Shown piece by piece: positions 32,478-44,372 of a DNA stretch of 64,000 nucleotides. A program made the position numbers and the translations under genes. The notes beneath the pieces were generated by a model. It was given only the letters and a program-made list of their open reading frames with translations, had not been told where the DNA came from and ran no database searches. Numbering within the stretch: position 1 is the stretch's first letter; every line of letters begins with the position of its first letter. This DNA comes from Hydractinia symbiolongicarpus (taxonomy: Eukaryota; Cnidaria; Hydrozoa; Anthoathecata; Hydractiniidae), in contig NC_079881.1 of NCBI RefSeq assembly GCF_029227915.1, positions 5,952,001 through 6,016,000 of the forward strand. The letters are read 5' to 3'.

Positions 32478-35208
32478 ATGAAAAGCATCCGTTTTGTCAC
32501 AGACGTCAGTTCATTTGGACATAAGTTTGTGTTATCACGGTGTTTCTCATTAAATCACATCTTCACTCAACAGTCAAAATCAGATTTGAAAAAGCCAGAA
32601 GAACATTCTAATGACAAATTACAAAATGTAAATAAACAACTGCCAAAAAAAGACAGCAACTTTATACCATTTGTTGATTTATCAGCCAACCAAGGTGTAA
32701 CAGTGAAACATGTAAAAAAGGAAACTGCAAATTCTGCATTATTGAGACAGTGTTTAGAGAAGGAGCCGAACAAAGATGGCTTTGTAAAAGCAGTCGATGT
32801 ATATATTGGAAAGAATCGAACACGAAGAGGGCATATTGACTTTATCACAACAGCTATAAAATTTATTGAACCGTATAAGGTAGATAATGATATTGAGGTT
32901 TATAATAAACTGTTAGATGTCTTTCCAAAGGATAAGTTTAACAATCGTACACTATTTGATGCCATTTGGCCAAAAACACACCCACAAATGTTTTTGGCGT
33001 TAGATATACTAACAAAAATGGAATGGAAAGGCGTTCTACCAACGGAGGAGACACATGATATATTGCACCAAGTTTTCGGTCCATCAAGTTTGCCTTTACA
33101 AAAGGTTTATAGAATGTGGTTTTGGTTCGAAGAATTTAAGGACATAAATCCTTATAAATTGCCCGATGAAGTCTATAAAGATCGAGTTGATATAGTAAAA
33201 GCTGCAGTTGATCGGATTCTTGGAAGCAATGATGGAACCAAAGTTGTTGAGGTACGTACTTTTTTTAGGCATTAAGTTTAGCATTTTGAACATTTAAATA
33301 AATTTTAATATTCAGATGTTCTAATTATGTGTTAAGTATTAATTGATAAAAAGTAGCATGATTGGCAAAAATTAAGTCCGATATCTGAAAAATAATATAT
33401 ATATATTTTTTAAAAAAATGGTTCCTGAACAACTTTCAAAACACTTTTTTTATAAACAATTGATTTTTTGCACTTCGCCCTGAGCATTGTTACCTCCTTT
33501 GGTAAAACGCCCCAAAAATATTTAGTTATTGTTTACCTGGGTAAAATTATACGGGGCGAATTGTATATTTCCAAATTATTTTAAAGGTAGTCAGAAGTTT
33601 AAACAAGACAGATTCGCACCATGGAAATTGTTAATATATATTTTTTAAAAAAATGGTTCCTGAACAACTTTCAAAACACTTTTTTTATAAACAATTGATT
33701 TTTTGCACTTCGCCCTGAGCATTGTTACCGATTTTTGCCAAGCAAATTGTTCAACTTTCGGTCACTAATGACCCCATGTAAATTGTTTAGCCTCTTGTCA
33801 AATGGGGGATTGTTTAAATTAAGCTAAAAAAAAGTGTAAAAAAGTCTTTCATACCAAAACAACTTGTTTTCCATTGGAACTTCAATTACTCATAAGTGAT
33901 CGGTCATGTGTAATGTATAATTATTGTACTTCAATTGACTGAGTCTGAGGATGATATTTAGGTGAAACCGTCCAGGCTAAAGTTAAGCAACTGATGCTTC
34001 AGGGTAATCCACCAAGCAACCCATATTTTTCAATGTTTAACTATGCCACTAAATTTTGGGACATGTCCTGTAGTACCAAGCCTGTATCAGATGTGGTTAA
34101 AATAACTTTGCCACTATATACCCCCACGAAACTTTCTTAATATGAACACTAGAAACACTGGAAATTTAGAATATATATCTATACTTTTAGATATCTTCTC
34201 CATTTGAAGAAAATGAGTTAACAAACTACGAGCATTTTGTAGTTAGTTCACAAACACCATTACAGCAAAAATATATAAAGATGTGTTCTGTAGATAAACC
34301 TTTATATGTTGAAGGCCCTGTTCACATTTGGATTAATCATAAACTGGAATATTACTTCATCTTGAAAACTGGCAAAAAGGAATTGGTTTCATTTGAGGAG
34401 GTTAAAATTGACGATGACGAAGAAAGAGAAGGTAATTATTGTTGATGTTGTTGTTGTTGTTTTTATTGTTATTGCTATTATTGTTGGTTTCGTTTCTTGT
34501 TTGTGTTTTCGTTTTTTCCATACCTGACCACCTATGTTTTTGTTTTTTAGTAGTGTTTCTCTTTATCGTGTTATTTTCCAGGATATAGCCACACCTCCTT
34601 AAAAGAAATTTTCCTAATTTTAAAAAGACTTCTCTCAAAACTTAACAAATCTTCTCTAAACGCAGATTTTTTAACAGCTTCCTTCTCTCTTTGATTTCAT
34701 TTCCTTTTACTGTATTGTATGCGACATTTTTCTATTTTATTTTCAGAATGCATAAAATGGGTACAGAAATAATTTCTCCTGTACTCATGGCGTGACTTGA
34801 AATCTCCTCAGATATTCTCAATTTATTCAGAAAAATGTGAAAATGTCCTCAATTTTTTAATAAAAATATTACCATCTTTTAAAAAACCTTAAAAATTCTC
34901 ATCAAAAGTCCACAGATTTCGTCCAATTTGACTCCATAAAAAAGTGGCATCCCTGTTTTCGTTGTTTTCTGTTGTTGTTGTTATTGTTGTTGCAAATACG
35001 TTAATGTAACACATAAAAAATGATTCTCTTTGCTTTAGGAGTGATCCTGGGTGTTTGTTTTGCAACAAAACCATACGAAGAAACTCTTCAAAGATGGATT
35101 GATCATCTACAAGTAGATAACCCTACGCTTAGATACTTTCAAATTATATTTAACATAAATGAATCTGAAAATAATGTCGAAGATATTCAAGCTATAGCTT
35201 CTAGTTAG
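32478..35208 (+). CDS. ECSIT: ECSIT (evolutionarily conserved signalling intermediate in Toll pathway, mitochondrial)
   Basis: Three exons, 32478-33251, 34191-34431 and 35039-35208, give 394 aa in frame with GT-AG junctions (human about 430). ECSIT is a mitochondrial complex I assembly factor and, in bilaterians, an adaptor in Toll/BMP signalling. Seen directly: a basic, serine-rich N-terminus (MKSIRFVTDVSSFGHKFVLS) that fits a mitochondrial presequence; the pentatricopeptide-like core with RRGHIDFITTAIKFIEPYKV, VYNKLLDVFPKDKF and a GVLPTEETHDILHQVFG stretch; FWFEEFKDINPYKLP; the C-terminal domain with PLYVEGPVHIWINHKLEYY; and GVCFATKPYEETLQRWIDHL with NPTL near the end. The sequence agrees with known ECSIT proteins along its length. 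A TTTTCAG acceptor-like site 44 bases before the ATG suggests a 5' non-coding exon or leader. Intron 1 contains a duplicated 98-bp block. A Helitron-like element lies 43 bp after the stop. Confidence 0.92.
33392..33730 (+). repeat. Direct 98-bp duplication in ECSIT intron 1
   Basis: The block starting ATATATTTTTTAAAAAAATG and ending GAGCATTGTTACC at about 33396-33492 recurs essentially unchanged at about 33634-33730. The near-identity implies a recent copying event. The spacer contains its own weak inverted phrase (CGCCCC / GGGGCG). Confidence 0.8.
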
Positions 35209-35250
35209 TGTAGATAAATATATATTTTCTTAAAAAAATTATTTATGCGA

Positions 35251-35405
35251 TCTCTATAAAAATAGTCATTGTTTGTCTGTCGACCAAAACAGGTTCAAGA
35301 TAAACCACGCAAGAAATCTTTAAGCTGAGAATAACAAATCCGATATAACTTAATCGACTTTGCTTCGTACAAAATTATGTGGATTTTCCACGGGCTAACA
35401 ACTAG
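35251..35405 (+). mobile_element. Short Helitron-like element after ECSIT
   Basis: It begins TCTCTATAAAAATAGTC and ends with GTGGATTTTCCACGGGCTAA then CTAG followed by T. This is the same family as 55843-56022, with a degraded hairpin stem. It lies in or just after the ECSIT 3' UTR. Confidence 0.65.
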
Positions 35406-36006
35406 TTCTTTTAAATAGTAAACAAACTAAAAAATCTCTGATTTTTGACCTACCTGGTACAGGCAAGGTTCTATTTAATGTGTCACTCCGTCGGTTACCA
35501 CTTTTTCTCAGAATTGAATCATTGTTTTTTTCGATTTTTTGCCCCAAAATAGAGGACAGTAGACCCTCGAATGTGCGGATTTATGCACAAAATGAGCCAA
35601 AACAGTTTAAAAATACGGTGAATCTAATCCTGAGAAATGTCGTAAAAACCGTATTTTTAGTTTTTTCCAATGTTTTGCTGCACAATGACAGCAAATAATA
35701 GACCCTCGAATATGACAAAGTCAGTTTTTTTAGAAAAGATCTTATCGGCTAAAAATGGCGGATTTATGCCCCATACCATTCTCCCCTCTAGATTTTCATT
35801 ACTTCGTGCTAAGAAGCACAAAACACCGATATGGGAAACATGTACGAAGAAATTCTTTTACGGGTAAAGACTGGTTAAACATTTTTATGCGATCGGTATA
35901 CGACGATTTCGACATGCAAGACGCTTGTTTTGACCCTTTTTATAGTGGCAGAATTTTATCACTACCCCACTCTTTATTATAAATCCTAAGCTCCAACTTC
36001 AGCAGG

Positions 36007-36198
36007 GTAAAGGGGAATTTTTACGAAGCGAATTGAGCGGCGAATTCGATGACGAATTGTATCTGAGCATGCGAAATCAAAACAATGATGCGAAAATCAA
36101 AACAACGATGCAAAATCAAAACAAACAAAACTGCGCATGCTCAGATACAATTCGCCGTCGAATTCGCTGTTCAATTCGCTTCGTGAAAATCCCCCTTA
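36007..36198. mobile_element. MITE with long inverted repeats (PIF/Harbinger-like)
   Basis: The left arm (AGGGGAATTTTTACGAAGCG onwards) and the inverted right arm match over about 60 bp, including GCGAATTGTATCTGAGCATG. Both outer flanks show TAA, a 3-bp duplication typical of PIF/Harbinger (TWA). Between the arms are three copies of a 20-bp AATCAAAACAA-type repeat. A diverged relative is at 60102-60452. Confidence 0.65.
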
Positions 36199-37955
36199 AT
36201 ACTTAGTTCTAATATTTGTCAACTTTTGATGGAAACAACCATGGTAACCTTGATGCTGAATGTGATCCATGTGGTCCTGAAAATTATCATCAACAAAGTT
36301 TAACCATTCTAAAGTTGTTTGGGGTTGTTAAGTCCCTCCTCCCTCCCTCCAGCATTTTTGATACAAAAAGCAGTTTATGCAGTTCGCTACCTGAGCAACA
36401 ACAAAAAAACAATCAGACACTAGAGTAACTTGATAAAAACACAATTTCTTTGGATAGTGTGAATATTTTTTTGTTAATTGCAATTTTTTTAAAAAAATCT
36501 GAATTTTCAAATGAACGCTTTAGTTATAAACATTTCCTACAATACGCCTTGACACGAAGAGTGTGGAGGTTTTTTAAAGAAGTATAAGTGAATATATATG
36601 CTGAATATGCTCTACTAGCAGGTGATGTTCACCTTTCTTTTCTCTTAAAAAAATTTTCGCAGTTTTTTTTCTCTTGCACCCGCTGTTTTCTCAAACGCAA
36701 TAACACTAATAATTTCAAGTTAGTTTGTTGAAATGCAAGATCAATTTTCTGTTGGTCGAGGGTTTTTATCTTTGGCGCTGTAGTGCAAAATAACATTACA
36801 GAAAAATTTATCAGAAAAATCGATCACTGGCGGAAAATCGATTACCTGAAATTAGGCTTAGCCTAGGTAGTTGTTCGGTTGAGCGAGTACTGGGAATGAA
36901 CAACTTCCATTGTTCAAGGAGGAGCTTTAAATGCGCTACCTCCCTCACATGAGCTTGATAAGTATTTACAGGAACTGAAGAGAATATCTGTATAAATTAT
37001 TATAATAAATGAAATAAAACACCTGAAATTGTTTGAATGGCTATAAATACTTTTTAACAACACTTAATCATTAAAATATCGAGCGATGTTTAGAAAAAGC
37101 AAGTCATTGGTGGTGGTTATCACAAGCTCTTTATTCTAAAGTTCTGTAGGTGAATTTTCTTTTTCTGCAAATTAAACTGGAATCCAAAATTTAAAAATCT
37201 ACTTTCTTACTTTCTTTTCAGCTGCGAGAATTCTAATTTCGCATCGCTATCATTTTTGACAATCACACAAAACCGAAATGTATCGCAATGAAAAGGTAAA
37301 GAAAGTTGATACGTGTCTTGGAATAACTATATTTTAAACATCACTTTGTTTTGTATCTTTTTTATTGACTTCTTTGATCATTGTTTTTTACTTTTATCTC
37401 CACCACAATTTTAAATGATACAGATGCTGGAAAAGCAGTTCTGCAGTGTTTGCGCGTGCGTGTTTCAAAATTTTTATTTCATCAATGTCACGGGTAATTA
37501 ACTTTTATTGTTTTATTATACAGCTTAACAAATCGTTGTATATTTTATACCGCATAGTGAATAAAAATGGAAAATCCATTTATTTCAAAAAATGAATTTT
37601 TTATATTTGCGAAATTTTAGACTTAATTCGTTGGTATTTTTTTTTTTTTTTTTAACAAACATTTTTTTCTCCGCAATTGAGTTCCCGTAGCTAAGTAGAT
37701 TATTTCACGAGCTTGTATAGTTAGTTTCTTTAATATTCCATTTACCTATCCTCAAAACCCCATAATTCTCTTCGTACACAATAAAACGTGAAAATATTAA
37801 AATTTATCTCATTTTATAATTTCACCTGTGTTTTTTTGTCAACAAGAATTTAACAAACACGACATAATAGAGTCAACACAACGATTTTCAAGAGAATCTT
37901 TTCATAAAAACGAACTATTTTTATGTAATTGAAAAACTAAACACGATATTTACAT
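36199..37955. other. Intergenic, no supported gene
   Basis: AT-rich, with chance open frames only. This is the presumed 5' flank of the receptor gene at 37956. Confidence 0.4.
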
Positions 37956-38939
37956 GTGAAATTTGGAGTTGGGGTATTCACTAATGTTTTAAAAAGTTAC
38001 GGTGCAACGTATAAAGCATCCGTTTTATTTATCTTCGAGACTTGCGTTAAAATGGTCCACCTCATCGCTATATCATATCTGGTCCGCATAACACCTATAT
38101 TTTTGCATAGTACTGGATTGTACTTGCTTTTCAAACACAGTACAAATGTTAGCGAAGATCAAAAAATATTATTACAGAATTTGAGCGCAGTCGAAATGAC
38201 CATATGTGTACTGTCCATTCTTTCCCTGGCATTCGATCAAGACTTTAATCTAGAAAGCATGCTGTCCGAGTTTATCGTTGTCGTATTACATTCCGTCTGT
38301 ATAGCGTATATTTTCATAATGATATTTTTAACACTTGATCGATTTGCAGAAGTGTATTTAAACATCAGGTATTCTCTCTATTGGTCAGCAAGAAGAACAA
38401 AATATCTCATGGTAATAACATGGACAACATCACTGATCGTTTCAGTCATATCAATTTGTTTAATCATATATGATAAATCTTCACTTCCTTTGAAAATTCA
38501 TAAATTATACGTCTATCTAATCCCTGTGACCGATTTTATTTTTATTTTGGTTGCAATTTTTACATATAGCTACATTATCCGAAGATCGATACAAAACCGA
38601 AAACGTATCTTACCTGTATTGCACTCATTTAATATGGCAGAAACTCGTGTTACTTTTCAAGAGAAGTCAACTGGCACCCATTCTAAAAGACAGTACAATT
38701 ATTTGTTACTTCCAACCCTTCTACTAGTTACCTTCTTAGTGTTTGTTGTTGTTCCAGACGGTATTCGATTGGTGATGGAGCACGATCTTATAGAAGAACC
38801 TTGCTTTCTTAACGAAGCTCTGGTTTTAATGTTTTATATCGGACTTAGCTCCGACGCAGTCATATATATTATCATTTCAACTGCTGCCGGTAGAAAATTC
38901 TTTATAAAAGCATTCGGTCGTATAAAAAGGGGAACGTAA
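37956..38939 (+). CDS. Divergent rhodopsin-like G-protein-coupled receptor
   Basis: A single exon of 327 codons predicts seven membrane helices. TM1 is about residues 40-60; TM2 contains LLQNLSAVEMTICVL, with Glu where class A receptors usually have Asp; TM3 ends LTLDRFAEVYLNIRY, so the usual DRY is DRF; TM4 contains ITWTTSLIVSVISICLI with the conserved Trp; TM5 is near VYLIPVTDFIFILVAIFTYS; TM6 is near LLLPTLLLVTFLVFVVVPDG; and TM7 ends LSSDAVIYIIIS in place of NPxxY. A basic tail follows (GRKFFIKAFGRIKRG). The ligand is unknown. The start is uncertain: the first ATG (37956) gives an extra hydrophobic N-terminus, while Met33 (38052) would start just before TM1. Such single-exon divergent receptors are common in cnidarians. 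Confidence 0.8.
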   Translation: MKFGVGVFTNVLKSYGATYKASVLFIFETCVKMVHLIAISYLVRITPIFLHSTGLYLLFKHSTNVSEDQKILLQNLSAVEMTICVLSILSLAFDQDFNLESMLSEFIVVVLHSVCIAYIFIMIFLTLDRFAEVYLNIRYSLYWSARRTKYLMVITWTTSLIVSVISICLIIYDKSSLPLKIHKLYVYLIPVTDFIFILVAIFTYSYIIRRSIQNRKRILPVLHSFNMAETRVTFQEKSTGTHSKRQYNYLLLPTLLLVTFLVFVVVPDGIRLVMEHDLIEEPCFLNEALVLMFYIGLSSDAVIYIIISTAAGRKFFIKAFGRIKRGT

Positions 38940-39134
38940 CAACTGTTTTCCAATGATATATAACATACAGAAACATTTTAAAATGTAGTATGGCTAATAG
39001 TTACCATTTACCAGCAACGGGTCTAGGATTGTTAGCCAAGCAAGATTTAAACTTTTTTGTCATTACTTGTAAACCAACGATGATCTAAATTATAAATTTA
39101 AAATAATATGGTGTAAAATGGAAAAAAAAGTCTA

Positions 39135-39290
39135 CCAGTTTAAGGTGTCTATCTGACTGTCTATTTGACTGTCTATCTGACTGACTATCTCACCGTCCAT
39201 CTGACTGTCAATCTGACTGTCTAACTACTGTCTATCTGACTGTCTATCTGACTGTTTCTTTGACTGTTTATCTGACTGTCTATCTGACCT
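39135..39290. repeat. 12-bp minisatellite (GTCTATCTGACT)n
   Basis: About twelve imperfect copies in tandem, with substitutions such as TTTGACT and CACCGTCCATCT. Confidence 0.8.
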
Positions 39291-39869
39291 ACGCATTTTT
39301 TGCAAATTTTTGCATTTATTTTAGAATACCTATTGCATACTTTCTAGTATACTCTTCCATTATTTGATAAAACAAGCACATGACTATTTTATCGCAGATA
39401 GCCTTGCTTTTGGTATGTTTTTGGAATCTAAATTTAAGTAATTTGAATCTAATTAAAAAGTTGAGCGGGTAGAATTTAACGACATGGTTTGCTACCATTT
39501 TAGAAAAAAAATCGAAAAGCAGGGGGTTTTCTTACAGTAGAACGGCTTCACATGTGAAAATATATGGTGCACGACACAAAAAAAGCGATTCTTATTACAA
39601 GCTCGTGAGCTTGTATTAAAACGCAAATGTGTCCTACAAGAATAGAAATTTTTGCCTCTCTGAGCACCGACACGGGAGTAGTCGTGTGTTCGAATCTCAT
39701 CTTGGTAACTATTTTTACTTTTTTTTTCTTTTTACTATCTCGCCTGCGAGGATGTGTTTCCAACTCGTAACTAACTAACCAAATGGTCAATTGCAACGTC
39801 ACAAATTTAAACTTCATACCTAAACTCTCTAAGTACTTAAAAGTCATCGGCCAAATTTGGTATTTGTTT

Positions 39870-40082
39870 TTGACAAAATTTGGCACAGTTAACAAAAAAA
39901 TTATGCTGAACATAATAGTGACATCATAATTTTGATTTTTGTCACCTAATTGTTATTTTAGGCCAAAATTGGACTAAAAATTAAAATTACTTTATTTTTA
40001 ACAAGATTTGGCAAAGTTAACAAAAAAAGTATGCTGAACATGATAGTGACATCAAAATGTTAATTTTTTGTCAACTAAATGC
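39870..40082. repeat. Two tandem copies of a 125-bp unit
   Basis: The phrase TTTGGCAMAGTTAACAAAAA, followed by TATGCTGAACATRATAGTGACATC, occurs at about 39881 and again 125 bp downstream, with about 85-90% identity by eye. Confidence 0.7.
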
Positions 40083-41825
40083 CGTTTAAGACCATAAACG
40101 TTCCATCGCGCGAATTTCAACCATGAATGATAGGCTGCATTTTTCCTTTTTTTAGTAATATGGTTTTTTAACTAAAGCTATTTCCTTTTTCGAACAATTA
40201 AGATCGTATATTATTTTTTTTTATTTTGCTTTTTCTCACTAAGTGACTTTCTTATACCCCGTTGTTTTTTTGTTGTTGTTGTTTTTTTTTGTTTTTTTTT
40301 TGGGGGGGGGGTTACTGAATTTCAAAAATTTTAGGTGGAGCTTGTGGTCTTTCTTCTTCCTGTCAGTCAGTTTACTCCAGACTGACCTAACGAAAATTGA
40401 AATTTCGAGGAATTTTCTATCAATATTATTGCCTATCCGAATAGCAAAATATGTCGTGTCTAACTTCGTAACAGAAATCACAATTTCATAGACAGCTTTT
40501 TATAAACTTTGTTGGTGAGGTTGTTTGCGTATATCATACGTCTTGTTTTCTTTGAGTTGCATTTTTTTAAAAATACTTCGGATTTTTTCACTGACAGTCA
40601 ATGATTCCACAAATATAGCACGTAAGCTCTGTAAAAAACCTAAACCTATTAAAAACTAAAAAGAAATTGTCCTGGCAAATGCGCTATCAAAACATGGTTA
40701 AAATGGGCTAAAATACCCTATTTTTGACAAATTGACCTCCCAAAAAATATTTAATAAACAAAAATGCGTTTGACAGTTGTTGAATATTAAAATACTATCC
40801 TTTGCAAAGTGGAAACAACAAAAATTAGAAAAATTAGAAAAACTTTACCCCTGGAAAATGCACTTTCAAGTTGATACACTTCGCAACTTTTTTTAAATAA
40901 TCAAAGTAAATAAAGAATTTCCAAGATAAATACGCTGTATTTTCGCGTTGTTATCGCAAGAACTTTCTTCTTTCTACTAAGTTGAAATTCAAATGTTTAT
41001 ATTTTTAGTTTTGCGCGCGAGATTAACCAGATTGCATTGTCATGGGAGATATAGGCATCGAAAATTCTTGTTTTGTACTTCTATTTTGTTTCATACTACG
41101 ATTATCTACGAATTGTACATTAACAAAGTTATGTTTTCACAGAAGATAATAAGAAAGTAGAGGGTACATTGCTACTTTTTTTAAAAAAATAAGAGTTTGT
41201 TAATTTTACCCACCCCCTGGTAACTTAATTAGGATTGTCGTAATGATGCCCAACTAGATAAACTTAAAACAAAGCCTTCCACCCTTGTACAATTAAAACA
41301 AACAAACGGACTGGAGACAAACTTGCGCATGGACAAATTCTTCCGCAGCGCGAACGTTCTTGGGAAGAGTTTTGTAAAGAAGAGAAAGCGCTAGAAAATT
41401 TACCACAGACCATGCGGGGTTAATTATTATATAACGAGAACGCCACACATAATTATATTTTATTGTTTTTTTAACAAATCAAAATAACGCATTTATGCAG
41501 TCAGGGGGTTAGGGAATAAATAAACGCGAAAAAAAACGAAAAACAAAATGTCGCTCGCCGTGGTGAAAACATTCTAAGGGAAGCTTGAAAAGAAAAGGTG
41601 AAAATTAAAAGAGCCTAAATGGGCGTTTTTTTTCATAAAATAAATAGGTGCTAGTACTGTAGGGCGTACACTATCTAAACCATTTCAATCATTATCAGCA
41701 ATTGCGTAACTTTAGGACATAATGCTAGAAATAGATTATAATATATTTTCATAGTATCAAACATTAAAAATACAAATAACATTAAACTATTGCACGAAAG
41801 TGTGGCTAATACAAATTTAGAAATG
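40083..41825. other. Intergenic and 3' flank of the Gly/Cys-rich gene
   Basis: AT-rich, with poly-T and poly-G runs near 40265-40310. No gene is supported. Confidence 0.4.
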
Positions 41826-44372
41826 CTAATCCCCACCACAACCGCCTCCTCCACACCCTCCTCCTCCTCCACCACCGCCTCCGCCACCACCACCCCCGCC
41901 ACAGCCTCCTCCGCAACCTCCACCACCTCCTCCTCCACCACCTCCTCCTCCACCACTGTCTCCACCACCACCTCCGCCTCCACTGTCTCCGCCACTGCTG
42001 CTTACACAGCCGCCGCCTCCTCCACTGTCGCCTCCACCGCTTTCTCCTCCACCTCCTCCTGCAGATTGGCCACTATCGATTTCATGATCATTGTCAATTT
42101 CAGCGTCAACGTAACCACCTCCTCCACCACTGCGATGTTTTCCTAAAAAATAAAACCATAATCATATTGAATTGTTGCAGAGAACCTAGTGGATAGGTCA
42201 CAACACTTCTCCAAAAACCGCATCTTAAAATTTAGTTTTTTACATCCACAAATCAAATCCACACTCATATTTTATCAAATTAAGAATATAAAATTGACAA
42301 TATAAACAAAGCATATTGTTTTGTTTAAAACCTGTGTCGAGAGAGTCGGAGATAGGTTGTTAGTATTAATTAGCAGATACTGGTCAAAGGTACAAACAGA
42401 GCTTGCGAGGCGCCCCGTGCACCTTCTATTCTTTGCTTTAACCCTATTCGGTCCGGGGGTGGCGGATTCCGCCCCCCCTGACGGTTTTTTTTTAATAACT
42501 CCTGATTGCTTTGTTATGTGGCTATGATACTTACTGAGTTTCAACATGTATCTATTAGTCACCTGCATGCTAAATCTTTAGGACCCATACCTTTCAGAGG
42601 CTTTGATATTGGCCATTACTCGAAACTACCCCTAAGAATCTCTATGAAATCCTTATAATGAGGAAAATATAATAACTCCTGTTAGGATTATCCTTAGAAC
42701 TTAGAACTTGCAACACAACTTTTTTTCATCAAGAAGAATTATTTTGAATAACTTGAACACTTGACGATTCCGATTTCCCGATTTTGTCGGATTATACCCG
42801 AAAATCGGAAAAAACGGATTTTCGGACAATTTTTGTTAAATAACATATGTTAAATAACATTTAAATAACATATGTTAAATAAAATTTATTTAGCTTTCAG
42901 AAACTTCAAACAGAATGTAAAAATTCGCTCTAGAACAAAAGTAATTATATTTTAAGCAGATAGTGGCATTTTTAACAATTTTCAGACTTCTGATGACGTC
43001 ACAGAAAATGTGCTGACGCAAGCAAAAATTTATTGCCGCCATTTTGTTCCTTTTGTGACGTTGTATAAGTGTGCCAAGTTTGATTCAATTTGAACAATCC
43101 TATGAAAAGTTATTGAGGGGGGGGGGGGGGGGGCGGAATCCGCCCCCCCCAGTCATAGTATGTTCGAAAAACCCCGGACCGAATAGGGTTAAAGCCTTGT
43201 TGTGCTTACAGGCCGTAGGCATAACAAGGCTTAAAAAAAATAGAACTATATTTACATTCAAAAAAGACTTACAGAAGGTAATCGGAAATAGAGTTTCATT
43301 TTGGCTCTGTGAAGAAGGGTGTATGGTGAGCATGTGTAGTAGGTCAAGGACGGGGTATAAAAGAAAACGCAGAAAGACTGGGTTTTACTCCGATGTTCAT
43401 CAATCAATATCTCCAAATGTGAGAACAGAAAGAAAGTTTTACCCTGCTTTATACTCCATATACTTTAAAGTCGATTGACTAATAAAATTTAGAAACTATT
43501 TAGACTTCAGTCTTTGGGGAATGTGTATTTAAATGACTTTTGAAAAATGTGTTCTTCGTAAACCTTGTGCAAGTCAATCAAATAATCCCTTTTTAAATTA
43601 ATTTTCCTTAATGTGGCGAAGCTTTTTCTTAAAATTATTAGAGTAAACATAATTTTTGCAATCTTCACCAAAAACTTTATAAATCTAAAGATTCTAAAAT
43701 CATACTTCGAATGAATAACCCGCTACAACGGTTTATTTAATTAGACCATGCCTGCTGCTTCACTTGAGGAGTCAAAAATTAAAAAAGCTTTGACCGTAGC
43801 ATTCACACCGCCAAAACTGTATATACTTCAGTTGCTGAACATTTACACACAGGCTAATTTGATTATGCTAAATCCAAAGATAACAAGGAATTTTAATAAA
43901 TGTAAAGCTTTAAAAAACATTGTATTCACAAATTTCATACTAACTGGTTTTTGTATTAGTCAGGTAATGAAAACATATACCCCGCCTATCAACATATAGA
44001 TGAGTTGCAGCGAATTTGTTTTGATTTTTAATCAACTCATCTATACCCTACATCCTGTCAAATATTTTAAAATAAAACGTGTTGTAATTTTTCGTTGTAT
44101 CAAATGTTCATTCCTGATGTTTGCAGTGATTTATTTTGGGCTTTTGTTTCTTATATCAGTAAACTGGACTAAGGCATATATAAATAAATAGCAGTACGTT
44201 TAGAATGCATCACAAGTTAGTTTTTTGGTAAAGTATTCTCTATCGAATTTATGTCTAACTAACCTCCCGCTCCAGTACTTTTGCTTTGTGCTTTAGATTT
44301 ACCGCCACCGCCACCAACGCCCGAAGCAGGTTTATTGGCTTTCTTCTTCTTTTTGGATGCACTGGCGCCCAT
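41826..44372 (-). CDS. Predicted N-myristoylated Gly/Cys-rich protein A
   Basis: Two exons on the minus strand, 44372-44264 and 42142-41826, join in phase 1 to give 141 aa. The N-terminus MGASASKKKKKANKPASG fits an N-myristoylation signal (Gly2, Ser at position 6) next to a lysine cluster, the usual two-part plasma-membrane anchor. The middle is acidic (YVDAEIDNDHEIDSG). The tail is almost pure glycine with repeated GGGDSGGG and Cys spaced by three or four Gly, ending CGGGGCGGD-stop. No known domain is recognisable. A paralogue with the same plan and intron phase is at 50393-50863 in the opposite direction. The single intron contains a 760-bp inverted-repeat element. Function is unknown; the Cys-Gly tail could bind metal or cross-link. 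Confidence 0.7.
42435..43195. mobile_element. Non-autonomous DNA transposon in the intron of gene A
   Basis: A perfect 24-bp terminal inverted repeat (beginning GCTTTAACCC) is at 42435-42458 and 43172-43195. Next to each is a GC-rich palindromic patch (GGCGGATTCCGCC type) with a poly-G run. Interior phrases (42550-42720) recur at 13380-13500, 49490-49640 and 54950-55080, so it is a dispersed family. No transposase frame is present. Confidence 0.65.

Noticed and set aside
39644-39712. tRNA-like GTTCGAATC phrase (+)
   Set aside because: It has a B-box resemblance only; no A box or foldable cloverleaf could be found around it.
41790-42146. Long Ser/Thr/Ala-rich open frame on the plus strand
   Set aside because: It is the antisense shadow of the Gly-rich exon of gene A; codon structure and splice sites support the minus strand.
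43071-43478. 135-codon frame containing a Gly run
   Set aside because: It runs through the poly-G end of a transposon and has no recognisable protein; a weak resemblance of its GAAGAAGGGTGT part to the decayed exon at 46333 is too short to use.
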